From: Micromonospora sp. NBC_00389
GTDB lineage: Bacteria > Actinomycetota > Actinomycetes > Mycobacteriales > Micromonosporaceae
Length of the DNA stretch: 64,000 bases
Reading direction: 5' to 3'
NCBI RefSeq assembly: GCF_036059255.1
Contig: NZ_CP107947.1
Location: forward strand, 1,240,001-1,304,000
Position numbers and translations under genes: made by a program. The notes under the pieces are model-generated. The model was not told the DNA's origin, made no database searches, and saw nothing but the letters and a program-made list of their open reading frames with translations. How positions within the stretch are numbered: position 1 is the stretch's first letter; each line of letters begins with the position of its first letter. Positions 17,641-26,367 of the stretch are shown piece after piece.

Positions 17641-18315
17641 TTAGAGGCGGTCGAGGATCCTCTGCAGGGTTTGCACCTCGGCGGCCTGGTCCGCTTCGAT
17701 CGTTGCGGCGAGGGCCTTGGCCTCGGCGTTGGAGCCGTCGGTCTGCTCAGTCTTGGCCATATCGATGGCACCCTTGTGATGGGCGATCATCATCTGGGCG
17801 AACAGCTTGTCGAATTCCGAACCCATGTCCGCCTTGAGTTTGTTCATCTGCTCCTCACTGGCCATGCCCGCCATCCCGGGAATGCCGGTTTCTGCCGCAC
17901 TCATGCCTGGCATGGGCGTGCCCATGCCAGGCATGGCGTGGCCTTCCGGGGCGGCGGTGGGCTTGCCCCACCCGGTCAGCCAGCCAGTCATCGTCGAGAT
18001 CTCCGGATCTTGCGCGGCCTTGATCTTCGCTGCGAGGTCCTTCAGCTCGGCATCGTTGGCACGGGTGGGCGCCAGGTCGGCCATCTCGACCGCTTGGCGG
18101 TGGTGCGGGATCATCATTTGGGCGAACATGACGTCGGCGTCGTTGACCGCGCCTGCGCTGGCGTGCGCCGACTCGGAGGCGGTGGCGTTCGGGCTGCGGC
18201 CCCCGTGGTCCATGCCGGCCATGTCGTCGTCGGTGCAGGCCGCAGTGGCCAGGAGCAGCGCGGACAGGGTGGCGCCGGTCAGCAGGGCACGACGCAGCAC
18301 GATGGTGCGCTTCAT
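17641..18315 (-). CDS. DUF305-domain lipoprotein
   Basis: 224 aa from the ATG at 18315 (GAAAGG upstream). Lipobox-like ATAAC at the end of the signal peptide. Two DUF305 half-repeats each carry the M-I/A-x-HH motif: FAQMMIPHHRQAVEMA and FAQMMIAHHKGAIDMA. A Met/Gly/Pro-rich linker (MPGMGTPMPGM) separates them; Met and His clusters are typical of extracytoplasmic copper proteins. The gene lies 68 bases downstream of the DUF6153 gene on the same strand, a pairing common in actinomycetes. Role inferred: periplasmic or wall copper binding. Confidence 0.9.
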   Translation of the reverse strand: MKRTIVLRRALLTGATLSALLLATAACTDDDMAGMDHGGRSPNATASESAHASAGAVNDADVMFAQMMIPHHRQAVEMADLAPTRANDAELKDLAAKIKAAQDPEISTMTGWLTGWGKPTAAPEGHAMPGMGTPMPGMSAAETGIPGMAGMASEEQMNKLKADMGSEFDKLFAQMMIAHHKGAIDMAKTEQTDGSNAEAKALAATIEADQAAEVQTLQRILDRL

Positions 18316-18383
18316 GAGCAATGCCTTTCAGGTTGACGGTATGCGATGAAGGGTCAGCGGCCGGTCTGACCGGCCGGCGCTTC

Positions 18384-18839
18384 CTATATCCGCAGCACCG
18401 ACACCGTGGCGACGTGCAAGCCGAGCAAAGGTACAGAGGGCCCGCGGCCACCACTGCGAATCGTTGGACGTGTCCGGGGAACAGGCCGGTCATTGAGGGA
18501 TGTCGCGCGCAGCAGCGCCACCCACACGATCAGTCCGAGCGCGCCGAGCACCGCGAGACAGACCGAGAAGACGTCCAGATCCATGCCACCGGCTGGAGTC
18601 GGCTCGCCGATCCGCGCAATCAAGTGCTGCTCGTGAGAGCCGTCCTGGCCAGGATCACTGAGCGTGCCATGGGGCACGCTGCCCACCACGATCCCGTGGC
18701 CGCTCGCGGCCTGGTGACCGCCATCGCCATGGCCGAAGGTGTGCATTCCGGCGACGCCGAGGGCGAGCAGGACGAGCAGTAGTACCCGCGGCAGGCTGAC
18801 CAGCCTGCCGCGAGTGCGACGCAACGCGGTCCTGTTCAT
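18384..18839 (-). CDS. DUF6153-like small membrane protein
   Basis: 151 aa. N-terminal membrane segment (LPRVLLLVLLALGVAGM), a His/Gly-rich extracytoplasmic segment (HTFGHGDGGHQAASGHG), a second membrane segment at about 88-108 and a basic tail. The layout and the position directly upstream of a DUF305 lipoprotein match the DUF6153 proteins of actinomycete copper-associated clusters. The family name is from pattern recall, so moderate confidence; function unknown. Confidence 0.7.
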   Translation of the reverse strand: MNRTALRRTRGRLVSLPRVLLLVLLALGVAGMHTFGHGDGGHQAASGHGIVVGSVPHGTLSDPGQDGSHEQHLIARIGEPTPAGGMDLDVFSVCLAVLGALGLIVWVALLRATSLNDRPVPRTRPTIRSGGRGPSVPLLGLHVATVSVLRI

Positions 18840-18986
18840 CCCGATCCAGGATAGTAGGTGGCGTTAGCGTCGGCGGGCGGTCCCGGACGAGCCAGGCACG
18901 GCTCGCGGACGATGATCTTGCGGGTCCAGGCGCGTAACGGCAGGCTCAGGATGTCAGGTGGGGAATGTCGACCATGAGAGCGGCCG

Positions 18987-19562
18987 TCAGTGTCGGGGTG
19001 CTCTCGGTAGGGATCGCAGGGTCAGGCCGATGCGGGCCAGGCTGACCGGAACTGCCACGAGCATGGGCCACACCGGGGTTGGGGCGACGAGCAGAGCGGC
19101 GGCCACCATCGCCAGGTCCAGGGCGACAAGGCCGAGCCCGCCGGCGTCGCCGAGGCGGGCGCGGCGGTAGCTGCGCCGGCTGGTCGCCGAGAGGATCAAC
19201 ACGGCGACGACGGCCAGCAGCGCTAGGCCGAACACGACTGCGGCGGGAGCGGGAACCCGCCAACTCCAGGCGTCGGCGGCGACGAGGCTGGCGCCCCAGC
19301 AGGCACCGACAATCGGACCGGTGGCCAGCAGCACCCGGGCGGTGCGTCGGCTCGGGGACTGCGCGACGAACGCGTCGGTGATCTGGTCGACGCTGCCAAA
19401 TTCGGCGATGGCGGCGCGGGCCGCGTCCGCCGGTGGCAGCCCGGCGGCGAGGTGGTGCTGCCAGGTCTCGGTCAGCCCGTCGGCGAGTTCGTAGACCGCG
19501 TCGGCTGGCAGGCGGCGGGCCAGGACGCCGAGGTGGGCATCGATCAACTGGTGGCTGGCCAC
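18987..19562 (-). CDS. HAAS-domain membrane protein
   Basis: 191 aa from the GTG at 19562, which overlaps the end of the PadR gene. N-terminal soluble helical region at 1-80: LIDAHLGVLARRLPADAVYE and AAIAEFGSVDQITDAFVA, the HAAS (permease-prefix) signature. Four hydrophobic segments follow. PadR/HAAS pairs are common membrane-stress or antibiotic-response modules in Gram-positives, where the HAAS protein is thought to signal to the PadR regulator or a downstream permease. Here no permease follows. Confidence 0.85.
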   Translation of the reverse strand: MASHQLIDAHLGVLARRLPADAVYELADGLTETWQHHLAAGLPPADAARAAIAEFGSVDQITDAFVAQSPSRRTARVLLATGPIVGACWGASLVAADAWSWRVPAPAAVVFGLALLAVVAVLILSATSRRSYRRARLGDAGGLGLVALDLAMVAAALLVAPTPVWPMLVAVPVSLARIGLTLRSLPRAPRH

Positions 19563-19826
19563 GGTCTGGTCTCCAGCAGTGTGGTGATCGCGGTGGCGAA
19601 CTCGCGCCAGTTGTTGCGGTCGGCGTGCAACCGCCGCGCGCCGGCCGGGGTGAGCTGGTAGGTGCGCCGGCGCCGGCCGTCCACGCTCGACCAGGACCCG
19701 GCGATCAGACCGGCGTTTTCCAGGCGGTGCAGGGCCGGGTAGATGGTGCCGGTGGGCAGGTCGAACCGGCCGGCGCTGCCCTCCCGCAGGGCTTCCTTGA
19801 CCGCGTACCCGTGCCGCGGCGCCGTC
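19544..19826 (-). pseudogene. PadR-family regulator lacking its N-terminus
   Basis: The coding part starts at APRHGYAVKEALREGSAGRF and continues through LPTGTIYPALHRLENAGLI, the PadR winged helix, to the stop at 19544. The family normally has 12-20 more residues before the GY motif. Upstream of about 19826 the frame stays open but reads antisense through an SdrD-B-like fragment. A start at 19882 (GTG) or 19891 (ATG) would make a chimeric N-terminus. The gene is coupled to the HAAS gene downstream. It is either truncated and dead or rescued by the chimeric start. Confidence 0.65.
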
Positions 19827-20171
19827 TGGGTGGACAGTGACCGGGATGGCGCACGGGACGAGGGCGAGCCGGGCGCCGCCACCGGAAGCATCTACCACAT
19901 CCTGCTCGAACCGCAGGCAGACGGACAACCAGGTGCCCGCGCCACCGTCAACCCTGACGGCACCTACGTCGCCCAGGCACGGCCGGGCACCTACCGGGTC
20001 CAGTTCGCCATACAGGACCCCTACCTCTACATCGACTCGGCCGACTCCGACCTGGTGTCGTACGACAACAACGCGGGTTACACCAAGTACGGCTACAGCG
20101 ACTGGGTGACGCTCGCGGGTGGCGAGGAGGCCGTGGTCGACGCCGGCGTGGTCTCCAAGTACCTCTCCTGA
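19815..20171 (+). pseudogene. C-terminal remnant of an SdrD B-like surface protein
   Basis: From about 19815 the plus strand reads VWVDSDRDGARDEGEPG, the start signature of an SdrD B / CnaB-type repeat. YRVQFAIQDPYLYIDSADSD and SYDNNAGYTKYGYSDWVTL follow, with a stop at 20171. The N-terminus, signal peptide and start are missing. The break coincides with the missing end of the PadR gene on the other strand, so both were cut by one rearrangement. Confidence 0.65.
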
Positions 20172-21284
20172 CACGCTCAGCAGCGGGCCCGGGCCCCGGG
20201 AATGATCGGGGCTCGGGCTAAGGAACAACGCATGCGGTCGCCGGGTTGGTCCACGGTCCCCGTATCGCAATTACTGAGTGCGCGGCACATGAGCAGCCTC
20301 TATACGGCAAGCACGACAGGCCGTTGCCGATTGCTGGCCGCCCACGTTCAGGCACGGCCTCGGCGGGCCACGCGCGGGCCCGCGCTGTCCTACCATGGGC
20401 TTCTGGCTGCTCTACCTGGTCCCCCGTCCGGGTAGAGCAGCTTGCGGGTTTCGACCGGCTCACTCGGTGGCCGTGGCATCGGCGTAGCAAAGGGCGAGGG
20501 GCGGGTGATCCGACCAGACCGTGTCGACGACGTGCTGGGTTTCGCTAGCGAGCTAGATTCAGCCCCCCGGCACTGGCCGCGCCGAGAGCGGCATGGCAAG
20601 GACTTTGGCTGCAGGTCGGCTGCCCAGGCGGCTACAGGAGCGATCCGCCGGCTTGAGGGGTCGAAAATCCGACCTCCGAGGAAATTCCAGAACCCTCATG
20701 CGCGCCCCCACCACCGGGCCTGGTCGGCGCTATCTGAGTGTGGCCGGAAGCGGTGCGGGCGGCGGCCATGAAGGCAGCGGCGCGTCGTTCCTTCGCGATC
20801 ACCCAACCTGAGCGGGCTATCCGCTACGGCGACCCGCTCTAGGATGACCCGACTCCTCGACCCCCAGGCAACCACCACGACTCGGGGACGTGGGAGGTCA
20901 TGGGGTTCTTCCTGCGGAAATCTTCCACCGGCGTCCGTGTGTCTAGCGCCGGTTGTGGCCGTCGTCAGCCGGTTAGAGCGGGTCCGACCGACGCGGAGGC
21001 CGGGCCCGTGTGGAGGGGCCGCCCCGAGCGCGTACGTCGGCGGGATGACGGGGACGCAGCGTCCGTCCAATCGAGGACAACCCCCAAATCTTCGACTCCG
21101 AGTTCGACGACGCGGTCATGGATCGGATTACCACGCTCGACCGGAGCCCGGCCGGTCGGCAGGGCGCCGACCCCGGGCACCTTCGGCTACCTGCCGGCCT
21201 GACGTAACGCGGCCAGGCGCGGCGACGCCGGTGAACTGGGGCCCCGGGCGGGCCCGGTCCACCTACGGAAGGAAACGCCCCGCG
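20172..21284. other. Long non-coding region
   Basis: About 1.1 kb with no gene I can support. It holds a hairpin (20406-20441), and its last part carries the binding site GGAAGGAA of the lipoprotein gene. Short open frames here lack domain signals. Confidence 0.45.
20406..20441. repeat. Perfect inverted repeat, hairpin
   Basis: An 11-base arm (GCTGCTCTACC) is followed by 14 bases and its exact complement. There is no T run on either side, so it is either a factor-independent terminator without a U tract or a remnant of a mobile element. Confidence 0.55.
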
Positions 21285-21983
21285 ATGCGTCGCCCTGTTG
21301 TGCCGATCATTCTGTCGATGCTGGTCGTAGGCGGGCTCGCAGCCTGTGGCGCCGCGGAGCCGGCCGGGGAGCGGTGGCAGGCGGCGGCCCCCGCTTCGCC
21401 GACGGCCAAGCCGGCGCCGCCACCGCCTCGACCCGCGCCGAAGAACAAGGAGGAGGCGGGCCGGCAGGCGCGGCTCGCGCTCGCCGACCTGTCGACGTTT
21501 CGCCAGGAGACGGCGGAGCACACCAGCGAGAACTCCGACGATTGGCGGCTGCGTTCGCTCTGTCGCGACATCCTGCCCTCGGATCGACTCGCCTCCGCTG
21601 GTCGCGAACGCCGCTGGGTGAAGCCGCCGATCTGGATCCGCCAGCACGTCGTCGGCTACCTGACCGTGCCCGGCCGCAAGCTGATCGGCGAGCTGCGACC
21701 GGTGTTGAAGACGTGCTGGTCGTATCGGACGGGCGACGGCAGGACCTCAACTATCGTGCCCTGGACCCCAGCTGGGGTGCCGGCGAATCCGGACGTGGTG
21801 ACCTTCTGCGAGACCCAGCAGACGGACGACGGCCCGCTCAGCCAGTGCACGATCATGATGGCGCGCGGTTCCTACGTGCTCAACCTGGACGCCTCCGACG
21901 GCGACGGGAACCTCAAGAAGTCCCAGGCGATGGTCGCCAAGCTCTATCCCCTCGTCACCGAGGCGTTCGTCAAGGCCACCTGA
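21285..21983 (+). CDS. Lipoprotein, unknown function
   Basis: 232 aa from the ATG at 21285 with GGAAGGAA upstream. The signal peptide ends in the lipobox LAAC (Cys21). A Pro/Ala/Lys linker (AKPAPPPPRPAPKNKEEAGR) precedes a soluble domain with four cysteines (RSLCRD, LKTCWSY, TFCET, SQCTI) that could form two disulphides. No known catalytic motif. Monocistronic. Confidence 0.75.
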   Translation: MRRPVVPIILSMLVVGGLAACGAAEPAGERWQAAAPASPTAKPAPPPPRPAPKNKEEAGRQARLALADLSTFRQETAEHTSENSDDWRLRSLCRDILPSDRLASAGRERRWVKPPIWIRQHVVGYLTVPGRKLIGELRPVLKTCWSYRTGDGRTSTIVPWTPAGVPANPDVVTFCETQQTDDGPLSQCTIMMARGSYVLNLDASDGDGNLKKSQAMVAKLYPLVTEAFVKAT

Positions 21984-22139
21984 CCGGGCATCCCGCGGCT
22001 GTTTCGGTGAGCCCAGCCGTGACGTGTCGCCACCGGGCGGCGAGGCCACCGACACCTGGGGCTGTCTGATCTTGATCTTGGGTGTAACCAGTCCGGCGCA
22101 ACTCCTCCACCGTCGTCACAGCGTGATCTAACCAGCAGG

Positions 22140-22277
22140 TCAGGCCGCCTGCAGCGGCAGCGGCAGGTAGTAGGGCAGGTCGGGAACCATGCTCCCGAGC
22201 ACGAGGGCCGACGGCGCCCGCCAGGCTGACCGCGCCAGCGGCAGCACGGCCGCGACGTGACCACCGGTGAACGGCAC
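22140..22277 (-). pseudogene. N-terminal stub of a DUF4184-family membrane protein
   Basis: A GTG at 22277 starts PFTGGHVAAVLPLARSAWRA, continues as PSALVLGSMVPDLPYY and stops after 45 codons. The MPFT-H-AAVLP and GSM-PDLPY motifs are the DUF4184 N-terminus, but the family is about 200-250 aa long. The rest of the gene is absent, so this is a truncated relic. Confidence 0.6.
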
Positions 22278-22374
22278 CTCGTCTCCCTCGCTCGGATGGC
22301 TCCTGGTGCACTGTCACCGCTGCCTGGCGATGCACGGGCCGGGCACAGCGGTGTGGCCCTGTCGCTCGGCGGGG

Positions 22375-23106
22375 TCAGCCGCGTAGGGAGCCGCTGCTCT
22401 TGCCGGCGGGATCCATCGCGACGCAGGTGACATTATGGTCGCCTCTCATCCACGCTCGCTGCGTCGGATAGAGAACGAAGAGTTCAAAGGATTCAAAGTC
22501 TGCCGTCGGGGCGTAGGACTCGAAACGGTCTTGGCAGCCCTGGTCCGCCTTCTCCAACACGTGCCCCTCGCCCGGCCAGTCCCTTCCGGGCAACGCGAAG
22601 GCGGCGAAGACCTCGCCCTCGTGTGGTTGCGCACAGGGAACCGCCGGCAGACTGAGAACGTTGTCGCTGTCTTCGAGGTCGTTGACACAGTCGCCCAGCC
22701 GCAACTGCCGGGCGCTCACCGAACCGCCGTCGGTCAGCTCGCCGGCGTCGTCGCGGTCGGCACCCGATGCGATGGCCACCACGATCAGTGCCGCCAGGCC
22801 CAGCATCCAGGCCCCAGACAGCGCCAGGCCGGCGATCGCCAGTCCTTTGCCGCGGTAGGGCCGGGTACGCATCTGGACGAGCGCGACGATGCCGAAGATC
22901 ACGCTGAGCAGGACCCCACCAATGATCCCCAGCACCAGGGAGGCCACCGCGAAGCCGTTCATGCCCGGGTCGGGCATCACCGGCGGGTAGGGCTGGTACT
23001 GCGGATACGGCCGGTAAGGAGACCTCCCGTCGCCGGACGGCGCGGACGGGTAAGGCGCCAGCCCGGGTTGACCAGGCGGATCGAGTTGGGCCACGGCCGG
23101 GACCAT
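22375..23106 (-). CDS. DUF4190 / septum-formation-domain membrane protein
   Basis: 243 aa from the ATG at 23106. A Pro/Tyr-rich cytoplasmic N-terminus (PYRPYPQYQPYPP) is followed by two membrane segments around FAVASLVLGIIGGVLLSVIF and AIAGLALSGAWMLGLAALIV (DUF4190). The extracytoplasmic C-terminus has LGDCVND, VPCAQPHEGEVFA, DQGCQDRF and HNVTCVAMD. This pattern with four Cys matches the septum-formation-like domain of actinomycete membrane proteins. Role in cell envelope or division is a family-level guess. Confidence 0.8.
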   Translation of the reverse strand: MVPAVAQLDPPGQPGLAPYPSAPSGDGRSPYRPYPQYQPYPPVMPDPGMNGFAVASLVLGIIGGVLLSVIFGIVALVQMRTRPYRGKGLAIAGLALSGAWMLGLAALIVVAIASGADRDDAGELTDGGSVSARQLRLGDCVNDLEDSDNVLSLPAVPCAQPHEGEVFAAFALPGRDWPGEGHVLEKADQGCQDRFESYAPTADFESFELFVLYPTQRAWMRGDHNVTCVAMDPAGKSSGSLRG

Positions 23107-23236
23107 ATCAACGGTCTTGGGCCGGAGCAGACCCACTGGGGTGCACTTGAACGTGCTGCTCAAGCTCGGTCGACGTACCCTGCCGACTGGTTGGTGTGGG
23201 TATCGTCCGCCAGGTGATCTTCAGGAGAGCCCGTCA

Positions 23237-23809
23237 TTGGCAGGGCTTGCCGTGACGTCGACATTGCGGTGGCCCGTGCTCGCACCGGCGGTCGCGGTCG
23301 GTCTGCTGGTGCTCGGCCTGGCGCTCAACGCCGCAACGATGATCTACGACCTTACGCATTGGGACGTGGTCTACTACGTGCCTCCAGCGGAGGCAGCCAA
23401 CCGGAATGGTCTTGCCGACCTCGGCCTCGAAGTGTTCGACCAACTGGCCTCGGTTCTGTCCGGCCTGGCCGTGGCCGGCCTGCTGCTGTCGATGACGGGG
23501 CTCGTGCGCGGCAGGACGTGGGCACATGCAACGACCTGCGTCCTGACCGCCCCATTCGCTCTGTGCTGCGGCCTGGCGTTCATCAAGGGCCGGGGTTCCT
23601 TCGCGGGAAACCCAGACGACCCGAACAACATCACGCCTCGGCATACCTCGGCGCCAACCTGGGTCCTCGTTGGTGACGCAATGGGGCCGCTCCTGCTCGT
23701 GGGCGCGGCGATCATCGTCTTGATCCTGCTTTTTGTCCCCCCGGTCTACCGACGCTTCTACCCGTTCCGTCAGCAGCGCGACCCGCGAGGATTCCGCAAT
23801 CACGGATAG
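23237..23809 (+). CDS. Four-helix membrane protein, unknown function
   Basis: 190 aa. The TTG at 23237 is preceded by AGGAGA at a good distance; a GTG at 23252 is an alternative. Four hydrophobic segments: VLAPAVAVGLLVLGLAL, LASVLSGLAVAGLLLSM, CVLTAPFALCCGLAF and LLLVGAAIIVLILLFVPPV. There is a polar loop between the first two and a basic tail. No known domain is recognised. It starts about 130 bases from the divergent septum-domain gene and converges with the YcxB-like gene. Confidence 0.7.
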   Translation: MAGLAVTSTLRWPVLAPAVAVGLLVLGLALNAATMIYDLTHWDVVYYVPPAEAANRNGLADLGLEVFDQLASVLSGLAVAGLLLSMTGLVRGRTWAHATTCVLTAPFALCCGLAFIKGRGSFAGNPDDPNNITPRHTSAPTWVLVGDAMGPLLLVGAAIIVLILLFVPPVYRRFYPFRQQRDPRGFRNHG

Positions 23810-23848
23810 CGAGGCGTAGCCGGGCTGCCACCGCCGGCATCTCTTTGG

Positions 23849-24436
23849 TCAGGAGAGCCGGCGGGAGTGGGCAGCGAGCAACGACCGCAGCGGTGCCAGG
23901 CCCGTCGCACCAAGCCCCCGCTTCGGCAGTACGAGCACGGCCCCACCGCGCCGCTCCGATGCAAGCAGGACGAACGACCTATCCGTCTCGACGTGCAGCG
24001 GGTACGGAGCCCAACTTGTCGTCGATTGTCCGGCGGCGCTGCTGAGATGCACCCCGGTGTCGGTAACCGTGGCCTGCATGGGCTGGGACAGCGCAGGATT
24101 GCCGCGCATGATCTGCCGAACATGAAGCCGGTAGATCCAGCGGGAGCCGCCGAAGAGCCGGCGCAGCAACAGGCTGAACCCAACGGTGACGGGCACCACC
24201 AGAACCAACACGACGACGGCACCTATCACAGCGGTGCCTGGCGCCCAATCCCCAGACACCGCAGAGGAAACGAAGATGACGGCGACCAGGCCGACCGTCA
24301 GGAGAGTGCTCAGCCACCGCAGATACCAGGGACGCGGAATGCTGCGGTTATGGGCCGCAAAGCCGTCGAGCAGGTCGTCCGAGGTGAGCGTGTAGTGCAG
24401 CTGCACGGGGTCGGCCGTGACGTTCTCCGAGGGCAT
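23849..24436 (-). CDS. YcxB-like membrane protein (copy 1)
   Basis: 195 aa from the ATG at 24436. N-terminal soluble part with LHYTLTSDDLLDGFAAHNR, two membrane segments at about 40-90, then a conserved region: IMRGNPALSQPMQATVTDTG, VETDRSFVLLASER and AVLVLPKRGL. This is the YcxB-like (PH-domain-type) layout. It is clearly paralogous to 28563-29132, which shares IMRGNP, VETDRSFVL and VLPKRGL. Function unknown. Confidence 0.8.
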   Translation of the reverse strand: MPSENVTADPVQLHYTLTSDDLLDGFAAHNRSIPRPWYLRWLSTLLTVGLVAVIFVSSAVSGDWAPGTAVIGAVVVLVLVVPVTVGFSLLLRRLFGGSRWIYRLHVRQIMRGNPALSQPMQATVTDTGVHLSSAAGQSTTSWAPYPLHVETDRSFVLLASERRGGAVLVLPKRGLGATGLAPLRSLLAAHSRRLS

Positions 24437-24501
24437 GACGGAGAAGCCTACTCACCGGAAGGCACACCTGTCGCTTGGGCAGGATCCTGTCCGGAGCTTG
24501 G

Positions 24502-24606
24502 CGGATCTCCTCGTCCGGCAGTCGCCAGACTGTCCAGCCTTCCCGACGGGGACAAGGTGAAGCGCCTCACCAGCCGAACGACCTTGGCCCCGTCCGGGAA
24601 GGCTGG
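24502..24606. repeat. Dispersed repeat with long inverted-repeat hairpin
   Basis: Bases 24534-24558 pair with 24581-24606 (25- and 26-base arms, one bulge, one mismatch, 22-base loop). The left part, 24502-24570, recurs at 56302-56370 with about 85% identity by eye, including GACGGGGACAAGGTG. It abuts an IS481-type remnant, so it may be an element end or a REP/MITE-like unit. Confidence 0.65.
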
Positions 24607-24614
24607 TAGCCCTT

Positions 24615-24833
24615 GTGGTGCCCGGCGAGGGAATCCGCCCAGCATCGCAGGCCGCGGTGGATGCGTTCCGGCACGAGTACAACACCGACCGGCCGCACCA
24701 GTCCCTGGAAATGGCGTTCCCTGCCGACCGGTCTCACACTGCTCCCCCGCGCTCCGTCGACCTTTTGCGGACTAGATCCGGATCGCTCGCGTCACAAAGA
24801 TGGCCCGTGCTCTCGTCTTACCGGAGCGGATAA
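24615..24833 (+). pseudogene. IS481-type transposase, C-terminal remnant
   Basis: The stretch AAVDAFRHEYNTDRPHQSLE followed by MAFPADR is the C-terminal end of the DDE integrase core of IS481-like transposases (the Y-N-x-x-RPHQ-L motif near the catalytic Glu). No upstream part of the enzyme is present, and the sequence degenerates after MAFPADR. Confidence 0.7.
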
Positions 24834-25243
24834 GGCCAAGCGTTGTCCCAGCTTGCCCAGATATCAGCGTCGTCGGCTGACTCGACACCCGTTGCCACCA
24901 ACAGCGAGATGACAGCGACCAGGCGGGTGAAGACCACCGCCGAGGAGCCGTACAAGCCCTCGCCTATTCCTCTGATGACCAGACCCGTAGCAAGGTCGCG
25001 ACCTGCGGCGTGAAGGGCCTCGGCGTACTCCGGCTCGGTCAGCCCGAGCGTGACTTGATCAGATGGAACGGACAGCGCAACGGGCATCGGAATGAGGTCA
25101 ATCTGGACGCCCGGAGAGTCGGCAGCACGCGCCATTAGCAGGCCGTACGACGACGCGTGCCCCAGTCGGCCCCGGTACTCAACGTCGACGACGTCAACCT
25201 CGGCCGGCACCGGACCGTCGTCGCCAGTCCATGCGATCAGCAT
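24818..25243 (-). CDS. Conserved hypothetical protein (141 aa)
   Basis: The ATG at 25243 with CGGGAG six bases upstream is the best start; an in-frame GTG at 25285 is possible. Soluble, with no signal peptide or membrane segment. Sequence features are LIAWTGDDGPVPAEVDVVDV, LTEPEYAEALHAAGRDLATG and a Trp-rich end (IWASWDNAWPYPL). The family is not recognised. Its end overlaps the transposase remnant by a few bases. Confidence 0.55.
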   Translation of the reverse strand: MLIAWTGDDGPVPAEVDVVDVEYRGRLGHASSYGLLMARAADSPGVQIDLIPMPVALSVPSDQVTLGLTEPEYAEALHAAGRDLATGLVIRGIGEGLYGSSAVVFTRLVAVISLLVATGVESADDADIWASWDNAWPYPLR

Positions 25244-25445
25244 GAAAAACTCCCGCCGCCCAAACTCCCTGAGCATGGGCCGCACGGTAGTGGAATGTCA
25301 TAAGCCTGGCGGCTCTGGGATTAGAAGAAGATCATGGCGGACTGGTAGGGAAGCCGCGGTGCTGGTCAGACCGTCCGCCGCTGTCGGGCAACGTCGGCGT
25401 TGGTTGGCGTCCTGGGCTGTACGGATGGCTTTACAGCCATGCCCG

Positions 25446-25780
25446 CTACAAGGCGGCCGCTCGCGGGCCCGTGAACTCGTCGCCCTGAGGGTCGTAGAGG
25501 ACCAGGCCGTGCCGCTGCGTCAGGTCCAGGATGGCCTCGACTGCCTCCGTGCCGTGTGCCGACCAGGTGATGTTCATCGAGACGTGATCGATCCCACGGC
25601 GAGTGAGTAGACATCCATGGCGAGTCAGGGGGCAACGGCGGCTCGTCCGGATACCGCGTCCGGAGTTCCCGGTAGAAGGCGACGATCCGCTCATCGAGAT
25701 CGCCGTCGCGGTGCTGTCCGCTGGTGCAGTGATCGAGCATGGCCCTGGCCTCCGGGCGGATCCTCCGGCGGCGGGCCGGT
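25446..25780 (-). pseudogene. Conserved hypothetical protein, frameshifted
   Basis: One frame gives RDGDLDERIVAFYRELRTRY, then PPDSPWMST. A second frame takes over at about 25600 with IDHVSMNITWSAHGTEAVEA and ILDLTQRHGLVLYDPQGDEF. Joined with one missing base they form a typical actinomycete protein of about 110-120 aa with the end motif HGLVLYDPQGD. The start is not clear. It is either a pseudogene or a sequence error. Confidence 0.55.
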
Positions 25781-25959
25781 GCGGTGCGGACCGCCGCGCA
25801 CCGCTGGGCTGCGGCGGCTCGCCGGTCTGATCGAGCGTAACGACTTGAACCAGCCACCCGCCGCGCCCGAGCGCACGATGCCGCCGGTGCAGCGCGACGA
25901 CCAGCGCCGGCAGGCGCCGCACGCCGAACCGGCGGATGGTTGACGTGAGGGGATTCAGG

Positions 25960-26240
25960 ATGAGTTTCCGCCGGTCCGACCGGCCCGCCGACCGCGCCGA
26001 GGCCGATCGGCTCCTGGATGGAGCGCGCGCCGCCGCGACAACGGGACCGAGCGTCGCCCCGACCGACCGGCTCGCCGGACTGCTCGCCGCAGCGGCATCC
26101 CCGGGTCGCCCGGAGGAGCTGGCCGGGGAGCAGGCCGCGCTGGCGGCATTCCGGGCGGCCCGCGCTGCCCCGGCGCCGGCAACCACCCGGGTCCCGGGCC
26201 GCCGCCGGCTCACCGCGGGCGCCCTGGCCTGCCTTTCCGT
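25960..26240 (+). pseudogene. Truncated anti-sigma-like hypothetical protein
   Basis: An ATG at 25960 starts SFRRSDRPADRAEADRLLDG, then LAGLLAAAASPGRPEELAGE and AALAAFRAARAA, ending in a basic RRRLTAG. This resembles the cytoplasmic N-terminus of short actinomycete anti-sigma-like membrane proteins, which continue into a membrane segment. Here the coding character ends at about 26240 and the frame runs into unrelated sequence and a terminator, stopping at 26355. No partner sigma factor is next to it. Confidence 0.4.
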
Positions 26241-26310
26241 GTTCGAGCCGTACACGATGGGATACCAGGCCGGATGTGACCACGTGGTTGATCTGAGCGG
26301 GCTGGAACGC

Positions 26311-26343
26311 GAAGGCCGCTCCCAATCGACGGGAGCGGCCTTC
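26311..26343. terminator. Strong hairpin terminator
   Basis: A 13-base perfect stem (GAAGGCCGCTCCC and its complement) with a seven-base loop. It sits between convergent transcription units and can serve both directions. Confidence 0.65.
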
Positions 26344-26367
26344 CAGCCGGGATGAGCTGAGCAGATG

